Below are positions 10,080 to 19,115 of a stretch of DNA of 64,000 nucleotides, one piece after another (position 1 is the stretch's first letter; every line of letters begins with the position of its first letter). The position numbers were made by a program, and so were the translations under genes. Source of the DNA: CBDDCQ01 sp965226285 (GTDB lineage: Bacteria; Bacteroidota; Bacteroidia; Flavobacteriales; Ichthyobacteriaceae). Where the stretch lies: positions 558,001-622,000 of the forward strand of contig CBDDCQ010000006.1 of NCBI GenBank assembly GCA_965226285.1, read 5' to 3'. The notes under the pieces were generated by a model. It was not told the DNA's origin. It made no database searches and saw nothing but the letters and a program-made list of their open reading frames with translations.

Positions 10080-10286
10080 TATGATAAATTATGTGAAAAA
10101 ATTAATATGGGCTAAAGTACAAAAAATGGTTAAATATAAATTTAATAAATATTTATATTTCAACAACCTGAGTTCAATATAATAAAATGCTTTAAGATTG
10201 GTTTGTCATCTTTGATATATAATCGTATATTCTTTGCAACATATTTTATAAGGTTTTTTTAAACTCTCTTTTAAAGTGTTAAAGTA

Positions 10287-10601
10287 TTGGTTCGAGATAA
10301 TCTAAGATATTATATTTGTAAACCTTTATCTACGAAAAATAAGTATATTATCCGTTCCCAAATTTCTGAGGCAAAATTTAGGTCTATTTTAAAGTTATTT
10401 TGTTTGGATATTGAAGCTAAAAAAGCAAGTGAATTGAGAGGATTCAATCGTATTACTATAAATAAAATCTTTGATAAATTAAGAGTTTTAATTACATTAA
10501 AATGTGAAGAAGAAAACCCTTTTAAAATAGGAGAGATTGTATTAGATGAAATATATTTTGGAGCCAGTCGAGTTAGAGGCAAAAGAGATCAATCACATTA
10601 A
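10287..10601 (+). pseudogene. IS1595-type transposase N-terminal fragment
   Basis: A 104-codon remnant. The segment ISEAKFRSILKLFCLDIEA followed by LRGFNRITINKIFDKLRVL is the N-terminal helix-turn-helix region of IS1595-family transposases. VLDEIYFGASRVRGKR contains the first catalytic aspartate region of the DDE/N core. The reading frame stops right after this motif, so more than half of the transposase is missing. No terminal inverted repeat could be assigned. Confidence 0.75.
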
Positions 10602-10620
10602 GTAGAATAGAAAACTTTTG

Positions 10621-10645
10621 CTTGCCTGTCGGCAGACAGGGGGGC
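10621..10645. repeat. Small palindromic repeat between IS remnants
   Basis: CCTGTC GGCA GACAGG at 10625-10640 is a perfect 6-bp inverted repeat followed by a G run. It resembles the short GC-rich palindromes scattered in flavobacterial genomes. It sits exactly between the IS1595-type and IS30-type remnants. Confidence 0.5.
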
Positions 10646-10703
10646 TTTGTAAAACAAGAATTAAGCCAATTTAGGGAGCAAATATATATATACTTTTACA
10701 TAT

Positions 10704-10979
10704 GTGTTTAGAGATAAATTGGAAGTAGATACCTACTTTACAAACCCTTATTGTTCTTGGGAAAAAGGGCAAATAGAAAATATGAATAAATTAATCAGAC
10801 AGTACTTGCCTAAAAATCAACATTTAAACAATGTAAAAGATAAACTCATAAAAAACATTCAAATCAAGATAAACAACAGACCTAGAAAGGGAATAAATTA
10901 TGTAAGACCTTTCCAATTATTTTGTAAATTTGTAGAAAAAAATCAAAATTAAATAATGTTGCACTTGTAAGTTGAATCT
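10704..10979 (+). mobile_element. IS30-family 3' remnant
   Basis: An 82-codon frame (10704-10952) carries the C-terminal catalytic part of an IS30-type transposase: YFTNPYCSWEKGQIENMNKL, IRQYLPK and INNRPRKGINYVRP, including the catalytic glutamate of the ENMN motif. The 5' two thirds are absent. Just after the stop, ATGTTGCACTTGTAAGTTGA is the probable right inverted repeat, because the same string ends the second remnant at 25121-25140. Non-functional on its own. Confidence 0.8.
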
Positions 10980-11084
10980 ACCTATTAAAGTTTATAGCGA
11001 TTTATTTTTTAAAATCAAAAAAAATATATATATTTGCCACATTCAGTTAGTTTAAATAGTTAAATGTAAGAAAATTATTTTGTC

Positions 11085-11594
11085 ATGAATTTAAGATATA
11101 TTATTTATAGTATATTGTGTTGTGTTTTTTTGGTAACTTGTATTATACCTTTCGGTAATGGTGGTGGTGGTGATGATGAGTTTTATACCTATGAACCTAT
11201 AATAGTCAGTAGAAGTGAGTTTGAAAAATCTGTGAAAGTAGAAAAAGCCAGAAGTATTGTAAACTCGGGTAAGATATATATAAAAGATGATATTCTATTT
11301 ATTGGAGAAAAAAACGAAGGTTTTCATATTATTGACAACTCTAACCCTTCAAATCCTGTAAATTTAGCATTTATGAAAGTACCGGGTACTTCAGATTTAG
11401 CTATAAAAAAAGATGCGCTTTATATAAATAGTGCTGTAGATTTATTAGCTGTAAAGTTAAGTATTGCTATGAAAACACTACAGGTTACTAAGCGTATAAG
11501 GAATGCTTTTCCGCAGATGCAAGATCCAGAGGGTTTTAGCCATAGAATGAAAGAAAATGAAGTAATTATTAATTGGAAAAAGAAGAAGAAATAA
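11085..11594 (+). CDS. LVIVD-type surface lipoprotein
   Basis: A 169-aa protein with a hydrophobic N terminus and lipobox-like FLVTC (about residue 19), then a GGGGDDE linker. The motif GKIYIKDDILFIGEKNEGFH with IIDNSNPSNPVNLAFMKVPG is the LVIVD repeat, a beta-propeller-like strand set found in Bacteroidota lipoproteins. The end (PEGFSHRMKENEVIINWKKK) resembles full-length members, so I read it as complete. It has a possible -7 box TATATTTG at 11029-11036 without a clear -33. It is followed 2 bp later by a second LVIVD-type lipoprotein, so the two likely form an operon. Function unknown. Confidence 0.75.
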   Translation: MNLRYIIYSILCCVFLVTCIIPFGNGGGGDDEFYTYEPIIVSRSEFEKSVKVEKARSIVNSGKIYIKDDILFIGEKNEGFHIIDNSNPSNPVNLAFMKVPGTSDLAIKKDALYINSAVDLLAVKLSIAMKTLQVTKRIRNAFPQMQDPEGFSHRMKENEVIINWKKKKK

Positions 11595-11596
11595 TT

Positions 11597-12319
11597 ATGA
11601 AGAGGATATTAGTATTTATAGTCTTTGTATTGTTTATTTTGGGATGTGGTAAAGAGATTTCTCAAAGTGGTACAGGAAAAGGAGGTTCTTTAGCAAGATT
11701 TGCTATATTGGGGGATTATTTATATACTGTAGATGATAGGGGGTTAAATGTTTTTAATATTGGTACTTACACAAATCCTGTAAAGGTAAATGATGTACCA
11801 GTAGGGTTTAGGATAGAAACCTTATTTGCCTATAAAAATTACCTTTATATTGGTTCACAAGATGGAATGTTTATTTATGATGCCTCTAATGCTGAATACC
11901 CTAAAAGGTTAGCATCAGTACGACATTTTACGGCATGCGACCCTGTAGTAGCAGATGATAAATATGCTTATGTAACCCTGCATTCGGGTTCAAATTGTAG
12001 AGGTACTACTAACTTATTGGAAGTATATGATATAAAGGATGTTACAAACCCTGTACTCGTTTCAAGAAGAAACTTAGTAAAACCCATAGGTTTAGCATTA
12101 TATGGTAATTATTTATTTGTATGTGATGATGAGGTGAAAATATTTGATGTTACAGAACCTAAAAATGCAAAACTGGTTCACTCTATTAATAAAAGTACTT
12201 TTGATATTATCCTTTACAATAGTGTAATTATTTTAGTAGGGAAAAATGGTGTATATCAATATAGTTTAGATTCATCTAATATAAAAAACACCAAATTATT
12301 GAGTACCATTTCTATTTAA
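11597..12319 (+). CDS. LVIVD-repeat propeller lipoprotein
   Basis: 240 aa when started at the ATG at 11597, which gives a clean lipoprotein signal (MKRILVFIVFVLFILGC). An upstream in-frame ATG at 11573 would add a charged, implausible leader overlapping the preceding gene. Repeats of the form YVTLHSGSNCRGTTNLLEVYD, LYGNYLFVCDDEVKIFDV and YLYIGSQDGMFIYDASNAEY mark four to five blades of an LVIVD-type propeller. Its stop codon lies one base from the stop of the truncated lipoprotein on the opposite strand, which marks the left edge of the cassette array. Function unknown. Confidence 0.78.
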   Translation: MKRILVFIVFVLFILGCGKEISQSGTGKGGSLARFAILGDYLYTVDDRGLNVFNIGTYTNPVKVNDVPVGFRIETLFAYKNYLYIGSQDGMFIYDASNAEYPKRLASVRHFTACDPVVADDKYAYVTLHSGSNCRGTTNLLEVYDIKDVTNPVLVSRRNLVKPIGLALYGNYLFVCDDEVKIFDVTEPKNAKLVHSINKSTFDIILYNSVIILVGKNGVYQYSLDSSNIKNTKLLSTISI

Positions 12320-12320
12320 T

Positions 12321-12947
12321 CTAATTTTTTCCTCTGATAAAATAATTCATCCTTTTGGTTTCGCCTAAATCAAAGTTTAAACCACGGATATAAGCATCTT
12401 TTACTTGAGTACCATTATAGTAATAAAATTCAATTTCTGTTCTATGACGATAATTTTCCGGAATATTACCGCCTAAAAAGCGATATTTCATATGTGTCAT
12501 ATATTCTGCTTGTTTATAATCTTCTTCTGTTATCTCATATTTTGCTTTATGACTACTTAATTTTGTGTAATACTTATCTTGAAGAGGGTTCTTTACATTT
12601 TCTACTGCATTATTATTCAAAAATATTTCGTTTTTATTCTTTTTATAAACTAATAATTTACCATCTTGAAAAATAATCTGAAATACTCCCGATCTATATT
12701 GCCGAAATGGAGATATAAAATCAGTCCCATACATAGGGGATATTACATTTTCCTTACTTTCTTCTGGTCCTATAGTAACTCCTTTATAATTATTTTCAAA
12801 TTTTCTCAATCTCCAATGATCTAATTTTATCGTCTGATTAGTTTTATTATGAAAATAATGATAACTATCTCTAATCCTTTCATATATACAACTACACACA
12901 GAAACTACGCTAACAGCCAATATTATAATATTAAATATTCTCATCAT
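12321..12947 (-). CDS. Array unit 8 lipoprotein, truncated at the C terminus
   Basis: A 208-aa lipoprotein (lipobox VSVCSC, near residue 20) of the alpha type. It corresponds to the first 200 or so residues of the unit 4 protein but lacks the conserved C-terminal repeat. It stops after YFIRGKN, where homologues continue NFIVPAYTDSC. Long stretches are identical in DNA to unit 4 (for example 12443-12660). In contrast, residues just after the lipobox, around GVTIGP and before GVFQIIF, and the RHRTEIEF segment differ in clusters. Its ATG overlaps the unit 8 tail by 4 bp. Confidence 0.8.
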   Translation of the reverse strand: MMRIFNIIILAVSVVSVCSCIYERIRDSYHYFHNKTNQTIKLDHWRLRKFENNYKGVTIGPEESKENVISPMYGTDFISPFRQYRSGVFQIIFQDGKLLVYKKNKNEIFLNNNAVENVKNPLQDKYYTKLSSHKAKYEITEEDYKQAEYMTHMKYRFLGGNIPENYRHRTEIEFYYYNGTQVKDAYIRGLNFDLGETKRMNYFIRGKN

Positions 12948-13289
12948 CTGTAAGGTCTAAATAATGCATCTATATTATTTCTTGTAGTATTGTTAATCAT
13001 TCTGATATGACGGTTGAAATCCCAAAAGTGAAGTGACTCTAATACCGCATTTTCTAATTGCCTTACACTATATCCGTTTACATCATCATCTGCACCTGCT
13101 TGATTATGAACATCCATAAAATCTACTATATAAGGAGTATATACTGGATTACCTTCTTCTTGTCTCCCTAACTCTGTTAATTCACTCCTACCATTACTAT
13201 TAACATCATCATTATCATCCACCCAATTATACCTCTCTGGTAAACCGCCAAACTACTGCGTCTCCCCAACTTTTTTTTAAATCTAACAT
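12944..13289 (-). pseudogene. Array unit 8 protease tail, frameshifted
   Basis: A type A tail starting at the ATG at 13289 (MLDLKKSWGDAVVWRF). A 2-bp contraction of the GA run (CTCTCT instead of CTCTCTCT on the plus strand, near 13232) puts the start out of frame, so translation would stop soon afterwards. The downstream part is still open from 13222 and reads GRQEEGNPVYTPYIVDFMDV to FRPYR. It lacks the zinc-binding motif and has lysine where the complete protease has the ESW glutamate. Confidence 0.8.
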
Positions 13290-13327
13290 AAACTCTTGAA
13301 TTACTAAATATACAAATTTAAAAAAAA

Positions 13328-14119
13328 CTACAAATCCTCTGCTGCCTCAAAATCCTCTCTGGTTATTGTGTAATAGTACTCTGTATCACTTTGCTTTGTC
13401 CAGTATTTTTTATGCAAAGGGCTATGCCGTGTAGCATTATCATACCTACCGCTGTATTTTAGTATCTTTTTATCTGAACCATTACTAAAAGTAATGGTAC
13501 AACTATCTGTATAAACTGGTGGTACTACAAAATTATTTTTGCCTTTAGCAAAATAATCATAATTACTATTCTTAATTTCTGTACCATTATAGTGGTAAAA
13601 TCTAATTTTTCTAAACCAATATTTCGGAATATTATATTTAATGCTAAATTTCATATGTGTTAAATATTCTGATTTTTTATAATCTTCTTCTGTAATTTCA
13701 TATTGAAATTTATTGCGATCTAATACTTTCCAAGATTTTTCATTTATTAACATTTTAAAATCTGTATCTTTTGGAAAAACTCTGTTATTAAATAATAATA
13801 AGTTATAATTCCAAAGTCTTTTACAGGCTAATATCTTACCATCTGAAAAAATTATTTTAAATACACCAGACCATTTCTTAACGGGTGGAACCGCTTCTAC
13901 AATAGTGCTTCCTGTTTTAATTTCAATTTTTTCATTAGATTTTAACTGATTTTTATCATTTTTTAATTTATAATGGTAAATCGTTATAGTTTGGTTAGTT
14001 TTATTATAAATATAATTATAATGCTCCTCAAATTCTTCATTACAATCTGAACAAAAAATACTACAATTACACAAAGAAATTATGCTAATAAACAATATTA
14101 CAATATTAAATACCCTCAT
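13328..14119 (-). CDS. Array unit 7 lipoprotein (alpha type)
   Basis: A 263-aa lipoprotein with signal MRVFNIVILFISIISLCNC. It shows the family's two internal repeats. The first runs from GVFKIIFSDGKILAC to YEITEEDYKKSEYL. The second runs from DSCTITFSNGSDKKIL to YYTITREDFEAAEDL at the end. The C-terminal repeat is the SNGSDKK version shared with the complete unit; most others have KDKFGNDTPKK. It starts one base after its tail ORF ends. Unknown function; probably anchored in the outer membrane. Confidence 0.82.
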   Translation of the reverse strand: MRVFNIVILFISIISLCNCSIFCSDCNEEFEEHYNYIYNKTNQTITIYHYKLKNDKNQLKSNEKIEIKTGSTIVEAVPPVKKWSGVFKIIFSDGKILACKRLWNYNLLLFNNRVFPKDTDFKMLINEKSWKVLDRNKFQYEITEEDYKKSEYLTHMKFSIKYNIPKYWFRKIRFYHYNGTEIKNSNYDYFAKGKNNFVVPPVYTDSCTITFSNGSDKKILKYSGRYDNATRHSPLHKKYWTKQSDTEYYYTITREDFEAAEDL

Positions 14120-14120
14120 T

Positions 14121-14447
14121 TTAATTGTTGTAAGGTCTAAATAATCTATTTATATTGCCTTCTGTAGGGTTATCAACATTTCTTATATAACGATTAAAAT
14201 CCCAAAAATGAAGTGATTCTAATACCGCATTTTCTAACTGCTCTATACTATACCCTCTTACTCTATCATCTACACCTTCTTGATTATGAACATCCATAAA
14301 ATCTACTATATAAGGAGTATATACTGGATCACCTTCTTCTTGTCTCCCTACCTCTGTTAAATTCTTATTATTATCTGACCAATTATACCTCTCTCTGGTA
14401 AACCGCCAAACTACTGCGTCTCCCCAACTTTTTTTTAAATCTAACAT
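14121..14447 (-). CDS. Array unit 7 protease tail, intact reading frame
   Basis: A 108-codon type A tail open from ATG (MLDLKKSWGDAVVWRFTRER) to FRPYNN. It aligns to the last about 110 residues of the 569-aa protease and is very similar there (GRQEEGDPVYTPYIVDFMDV; LENAVLESLHFWDFNRYI). It has no signal peptide, no HEXXH, and lysine in place of the ESW glutamate. On its own it would be cytoplasmic and non-catalytic, so I favour a donor cassette or decayed fragment over an independent gene. Confidence 0.6.
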   Translation of the reverse strand: MLDLKKSWGDAVVWRFTRERYNWSDNNKNLTEVGRQEEGDPVYTPYIVDFMDVHNQEGVDDRVRGYSIEQLENAVLESLHFWDFNRYIRNVDNPTEGNINRLFRPYNN

Positions 14448-14485
14448 AAACTCTTGAATTACTAAATATACAAATTTAAAAAAAA

Positions 14486-15334
14486 CTACAAATCCTCTGC
14501 TGCCTCAAAATCCTCTCTGGTTATTGTGTAATAGTACTCTGTATCACTTTGCTTTGTCCAGTATTTTTTATGCAAAGGGCTATGCCGTGTAGCGTTATCA
14601 TACCTTCCACTGTATTTTAGTATCTTTTTAGGAGTGTCATTGCCAAACTTATCTTTTACATTAAAAATAATGGTACAACTATCTGTATAAACTGGTGGTA
14701 CTACAAAGTTATTTTTGCCTTTGGCAAAATAATCAAAGTTATCGTCATATTCAGGAGTATTATAATTATATCCATAATAATAACCTTGAGGGGTTACTGT
14801 TCCATATTCTACTTTTGTACCATTATCATAATAAACTACATTTACATTTCGTGTTATTTCTTTTTTTCTATAATCTTCAGGTATAGTTTTATCTAATAAA
14901 AAACCATACCTCATATAAGTTAAATACTCTGCTTGCTTGTAATCCTCCTCGGTAATTTCATACAAATATTTATTATGTCCTATGTATTTCCATGATTTAT
15001 AAGAGGTAATCGCCCTTTTCATTAGATGCACATTTTTTCCATTTAATAATACCCACTTATATGCTAATATTTTATCATCTTCAAAAGTAATTGTAAATAC
15101 CTCTGTGCGATTATAAATAAAACCTCTAATATTCGGTATTATAATTTCTATTTTTTCATTAGGCTTTATTACCTTACCTTTAGTGTTCTTAAAATACTTT
15201 CTTATATAAACATTATTTAACCTTATGTTTTGATTTGTTTGATTATGAATATAATTATACATATCTTCATCATGACGACCACAACTTACAAAAAGCATGA
15301 TACAAAAAAATAATATCAATATATTTACTCTCAT
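14486..15334 (-). CDS. Array unit 6 lipoprotein (beta type)
   Basis: A 282-aa lipoprotein with signal MRVNILILFFCIMLFVSC. The mature start is GRHDEDMYNYIHNQ, so acidic residues lie just after the lipidated cysteine. This recalls the surface-export signal described for Capnocytophaga lipoproteins. The variable clusters are the post-cysteine residues and the IRGFIYNRTEVF segment. The centre (IPEDYRKK, GTVTPQGYYYGYNYNTPEYD) is shared with the other beta proteins. The C-terminal repeat is of the KDKFGNDTPKK form. It starts 10 bp after its tail. Confidence 0.82.
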   Translation of the reverse strand: MRVNILILFFCIMLFVSCGRHDEDMYNYIHNQTNQNIRLNNVYIRKYFKNTKGKVIKPNEKIEIIIPNIRGFIYNRTEVFTITFEDDKILAYKWVLLNGKNVHLMKRAITSYKSWKYIGHNKYLYEITEEDYKQAEYLTYMRYGFLLDKTIPEDYRKKEITRNVNVVYYDNGTKVEYGTVTPQGYYYGYNYNTPEYDDNFDYFAKGKNNFVVPPVYTDSCTIIFNVKDKFGNDTPKKILKYSGRYDNATRHSPLHKKYWTKQSDTEYYYTITREDFEAAEDL

Positions 15335-15344
15335 CTTAATAAAA

Positions 15345-15716
15345 TTATCTGTAAGAATTTACCAAGTCATCAAAACCGGGTCTATTAAACCAGCGCAAAT
15401 CTTCTAAAACTCCAAAAAGTGTACTACTTTTAAACAATACATCTTCTATATTTACTATAGAATAACCACTTACATTATCTATGGCTACATCAGTGTCTAT
15501 ACTGCTTGTACCTCCTTTGTTATGCTGTGAATATCTATCCATCAAATCTACCAAACAACTTGTATAGTTATATTCTATTGCATTTTTATCATGTATATCT
15601 ATAGACTCATGTTGTCTTCCTATATGTCTTAAATTCGAATTATTATCTGACCAATTATACCTCTCTGGTAAACCGCCAAACTACTGCGTCTCCCCAACTT
15701 TTTTTAAATCTAACAT
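15345..15716 (-). pseudogene. Array unit 6 protease tail (type B), doubly frameshifted
   Basis: A type B tail. The A run after the ATG is 7 instead of 8 and the GA run is also 2 bp short, so the frame from the ATG at 15716 ends at once. The end remains open from 15554 (VDLMDRYSQHNKGGTSSIDT to NRPGFDDLVNSYR). The variable stretch HNKGGTSSIDTDVAID differs from the HNYIDNSNR found in units 2 and 5. Confidence 0.8.
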
Positions 15717-15755
15717 AAACTCTTGAATTACTAAATATACAAATTTAAAAAAAAA

Positions 15756-16601
15756 CTACAAATCCTCTGCTGCCTCAAAATCCTCTCTGGTTATTGTGTA
15801 ATAGTACTCTGTATCACTTTGCTTTGTCCAGTATTTTTTATGCAAAGGGCTATGCCGTGTAGCGTTATCATACCTTCCACTGTATTTTAGTATCTTTTTA
15901 GGAGTGTCATTGCCAAACTTATCTTTTACATTAAAAATAATGGTACAACTATCTGTATAAACTGGTGGTACTACAAAGTTATTTTTGCCTTTGGCAAAAT
16001 AATCAAAGTTATCGTCATATTCAGGAGTATTATAATTATACCCATAATAATAACCTTGAGGGGTTACTGTTCCATGTTCTACTTTTGTACCATTATTGTA
16101 ATAAATTACATTTCGTGTTATTCCTTTTTTTCTATAATCTTCAGGTATAGTTTTATCTAATAAAAAACCATACCTCATATAAGTTAAATACTCTGCTTGC
16201 TTGTAATCTTCAGCTGTTACTTCGTACAAATATTTATTATGTCCTATGTATTTCCATGATTTATAAGAGGTAATCGCCCTTTTCATTAGATCCACATTTT
16301 TTCCATTTAATAATGCCCACTTATATGCTAATATTTTATCATCTTCAAAAGTAATTGTAAATACCTCTGTGTGATCATAAATAAAACCTCTAATATCCGG
16401 TATTATAATTTCTATTTTTTCATTAGGCTTTATTACCTTACCTTTAGTGTTCTTAAAATACTTTCTTATATAAACATTATTTAACCTTATGTTTTGATTT
16501 GTTTGATTATGAATATAATTATACCTATCTTCTCCATCAGGCCTACCACAACTTACAAAAAGCATGATACAAAAAAATAATATCAATATATTTACTCTCA
16601 T
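15756..16601 (-). CDS. Array unit 5 lipoprotein (beta type)
   Basis: 281 aa, the same framework as the other beta lipoproteins. The mature start is GRPDGEDRYNYIHNQ and the second variable cluster reads PDIRGFIYDHTEVF. YEVTAEDYKQAEYL replaces YEITEEDYKQAEYL and the NVIYYNNGTKVEHG segment differs from unit 6. These local changes sit inside long identical DNA tracts, as expected from segmental gene conversion. It is 10 bp downstream of an intact type B tail. Confidence 0.82.
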   Translation of the reverse strand: MRVNILILFFCIMLFVSCGRPDGEDRYNYIHNQTNQNIRLNNVYIRKYFKNTKGKVIKPNEKIEIIIPDIRGFIYDHTEVFTITFEDDKILAYKWALLNGKNVDLMKRAITSYKSWKYIGHNKYLYEVTAEDYKQAEYLTYMRYGFLLDKTIPEDYRKKGITRNVIYYNNGTKVEHGTVTPQGYYYGYNYNTPEYDDNFDYFAKGKNNFVVPPVYTDSCTIIFNVKDKFGNDTPKKILKYSGRYDNATRHSPLHKKYWTKQSDTEYYYTITREDFEAAEDL

Positions 16602-16611
16602 CTTAATAAAA

Positions 16612-16983
16612 TTATCTGTAAGAATTTACCAAGTCATCAAAACCGGGTCTATTAAACCAGCGCAAATCTTCTAAAACTCCAAAAAGTGTACTACTTTTAA
16701 ACAATACATCTTCTATATTTACTATAGAATAACCACTTACATTATCTGTGGCTACTACACTGCGGTTTGAGTTGTCAATATAATTATGCTGTGAGTATCT
16801 ATCCATCAAATCTACCAAACAACTTGTATAGTTATATTCTATTGCATTTTTATTATGTATATCTATAGGCTGATGTTGTCTTCCTATATGTCTTAAATTC
16901 GAATTATTATCTGACCAATTATACCTCTCTTTGGTAAACTGCCAACCTACGGCTACTGCCCAACTTTTTTTTAAATCTAACAT
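16612..16983 (-). CDS. Array unit 5 protease tail, intact reading frame (type B)
   Basis: A 123-codon open tail from MLDLKKSWAVAVGWQFTKER to NRPGFDDLVNSYR. The first 20 codons match the complete protease closely (SWAVAVGWQFT). The remainder is the alternative type B sequence (IGRQHQPIDIHNKNAIEYNY, CLVDLMDRYSQHNYIDNS), with little resemblance to type A beyond GYSI. No signal peptide and no HEXXH. It is the best candidate in the array for a type B tail that could be recombined in frame onto the complete protease. Confidence 0.6.
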   Translation of the reverse strand: MLDLKKSWAVAVGWQFTKERYNWSDNNSNLRHIGRQHQPIDIHNKNAIEYNYTSCLVDLMDRYSQHNYIDNSNRSVVATDNVSGYSIVNIEDVLFKSSTLFGVLEDLRWFNRPGFDDLVNSYR

Positions 16984-17021
16984 AAACTCTTGAATTACTA
17001 AATATACAAATTTAAAAAAAA

Positions 17022-17873
17022 CTACAAATCCTCTGCTGCCTCAAAATCCTCTCTGGTTATTGTGTAATAGTACTCTGTATCACTTTGCTTTGTCCAGTAT
17101 TTTTTATGCAAAGGGCTATGCCGTGTAGCGTTATCATACCTTCCACTGTATTTTAGTATCTTTTTAGGAGTGTCATTGCCAAACTTATCTTTTACATTAA
17201 AAATAATGGTACAACTATCTGTATAAGCAGGTACTATAAAATTATTTTTTCCTCTGATAAAATAATTCATCCTTTTGGTTTCGCCTAAATCAAAGTTTAA
17301 ACCACGGATATAAGCATCTTTTACTTGAGTACCATTATAGTAATAAAATTGAATTTTTGTTCTACGACGATAATTTTCCGGAATATTACCGCCTAAAAAG
17401 CGATATTTCATATGTGTCATATATTCTGCTTGTTTATAATCTTCTTCTGTTATCTCATATTTTGCTTTATGACTACTTAATTTTGTGTAATACTTATCTT
17501 GAAGAGGGTTCTTTACATTTTCTACTGCATTATTATTCAAAAATATTTCGTTTTTATTCTTTTTATAAACTAATAATTTACCATCTTGAAAAATAATCTG
17601 AAATACTCCCCCCCATCCATATTCACGAGATGGAAATTTAAAATCAATCATCCCATCGATAGCATATACTCTGTTTTCCTTATTTTCTCCTGGTCCTATA
17701 GTAACTCCTTTATAATTATTTTTAAATTTTCTCAATCTCGGATGATCTAATTTTATCGCTTGATTCGTTTTATTATGAAAATAATGATAACTATCTATAG
17801 CCCTTTCATATATACAACTACACACAGAAACTACGCTAACAGCCAATATTATAATATTAAATATTCTCATCAT
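17022..17873 (-). CDS. Array unit 4 lipoprotein (alpha type)
   Basis: A 283-aa lipoprotein with signal MMRIFNIIILAVSVVSVCSC. It is the full-length counterpart of the truncated unit 8 protein. Hypervariable positions are ERAIDSYHY, AIKLDHPRLRKFKNN, the stretch between GPGENKEN and GVFQIIF, and RRRTKIQF. Both internal repeats are present; the C-terminal one is of the KDKFGNDTPKK form typical of the beta units, so this gene is itself a mosaic. Its ATG overlaps the tail by 4 bp (ATGA). Confidence 0.83.
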   Translation of the reverse strand: MMRIFNIIILAVSVVSVCSCIYERAIDSYHYFHNKTNQAIKLDHPRLRKFKNNYKGVTIGPGENKENRVYAIDGMIDFKFPSREYGWGGVFQIIFQDGKLLVYKKNKNEIFLNNNAVENVKNPLQDKYYTKLSSHKAKYEITEEDYKQAEYMTHMKYRFLGGNIPENYRRRTKIQFYYYNGTQVKDAYIRGLNFDLGETKRMNYFIRGKNNFIVPAYTDSCTIIFNVKDKFGNDTPKKILKYSGRYDNATRHSPLHKKYWTKQSDTEYYYTITREDFEAAEDL

Positions 17874-18215
17874 CTGTAAGGTCTAAATAATGCATCTATA
17901 TTATTTCTTGTAGTATTGTTAATCATTCTGATATGACGGTTGAAATCCCAAAAGTGAAGTGACTCTAATACCGCATTTTCTAATTGCCTTACACTATATC
18001 CGTTTACATCATCATCTGCACTTGCTTGATTATGAACATCCATAAAATCTACTATATAAGGAGTATATACTGGATTACCTTCTTCTTGTCTCCCTAACTC
18101 TGTTAATTCACTCCTACCATTACTATTAACATCATCATTATCATCCACCCAATTATACCTCTCTGGTAAACCGCCAAACTACTGCGTCTCCCCAACTTTT
18201 TTTTAAATCTAACAT
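17870..18215 (-). pseudogene. Array unit 4 protease tail (type A), frameshifted
   Basis: Nearly identical to the unit 8 tail, including the same 2-bp GA contraction and the downstream frame open from 18148. One visible difference is HNQASADDDV against HNQAGADDDV. The shared frameshift shows that units 4 and 8 descend from one already broken copy, or that one overwrote the other. Confidence 0.8.
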
Positions 18216-18253
18216 AAACTCTTGAATTACTAAATATACAAATTTAAAAAAAA

Positions 18254-19105
18254 CTACAAATCCTCTGCTGCCTCAAAATCCTCTCTGGTTATTGTGTAAT
18301 AGTACTCTGTATCACTTTGCTTTGTCCAGTATTTTTTATGCAAAGGGCTATGCCGTGTAGCATTATCATACCTACCGCTGTATTTTAGTATCTTTTTAGG
18401 AGTGTCATTGCCAAACTTATCTTTTACATTAAAAATAATGGTACAACTATCTGTATAAACTGGTGGTACTACAAAGTTATTTTTGCCTTTGGCAAAATAA
18501 TCAAAGTTATCGTCATATTCAGGAGTATTATAATTATATCCATAATAATAACCTTGAGGGGTTACTGTTCCATATTCTACTTTTGTACCATTATTGTAAT
18601 AAATTACATTTCGTGTTATTCCTTTTTTTCTATAATCTTCAGGTATAGTTTTATCTAATAAAAAACCATATCGCATATAGGTTAAATACTCTGCTTGCTT
18701 GTAATCCTCCTCGGTAATTTCATACAAATATTTATCAGTCCCTATGTTTTTCCATGATTTATAAGAGGTAATCGCCCTTTTCATTAGATGCACATTTTTT
18801 CCATTTAATAATGCCCACTTATATGCTAATATTTTATCATCTTCAAAAGTAATTGTAAATACCTCTGTGTTATCATAAATAAAACCTCTAATATCCGTAT
18901 CCGTTATTATAATTTCTATTTTTTCATTAGGCTTTATTACCTTACCTTTAGTGTTCTTAAAATACTTTCTTATATAAACATTATTTAACCTTATGTTTTG
19001 ATTTGTTTGATTATGAATATAATTATACATATATTCATCATCACCACGACCACAACTTACAAAAAGCATGATACAAAAAAATAATATCAATATATTTACT
19101 CTCAT
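18254..19105 (-). CDS. Array unit 3 lipoprotein (beta type)
   Basis: 283 aa with the beta signal peptide. The mature start is GRGDDEYMYNYIHNQ. A two-residue insertion gives TDTDIRGFIYDNTEVF, and SWKNIGTDKYLYEI replaces SWKYIGHNKYLYEI. The C-terminal repeat DNA (GCATTATCATACCTACCG) matches unit 7 rather than its neighbours at that point, a further sign of mosaic exchange between units. It lies 10 bp after its tail. Confidence 0.82.
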   Translation of the reverse strand: MRVNILILFFCIMLFVSCGRGDDEYMYNYIHNQTNQNIRLNNVYIRKYFKNTKGKVIKPNEKIEIIITDTDIRGFIYDNTEVFTITFEDDKILAYKWALLNGKNVHLMKRAITSYKSWKNIGTDKYLYEITEEDYKQAEYLTYMRYGFLLDKTIPEDYRKKGITRNVIYYNNGTKVEYGTVTPQGYYYGYNYNTPEYDDNFDYFAKGKNNFVVPPVYTDSCTIIFNVKDKFGNDTPKKILKYSGRYDNATRHSPLHKKYWTKQSDTEYYYTITREDFEAAEDL

Positions 19106-19115
19106 CTTAATAAAA

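Noticed and set aside
10287..10952. One continuous transposase gene split by a frameshift.
   Set aside because: The two fragments belong to different families (IS1595-type N terminus, IS30-type C terminus) and are separated by an unrelated palindrome, so they are two remnants.
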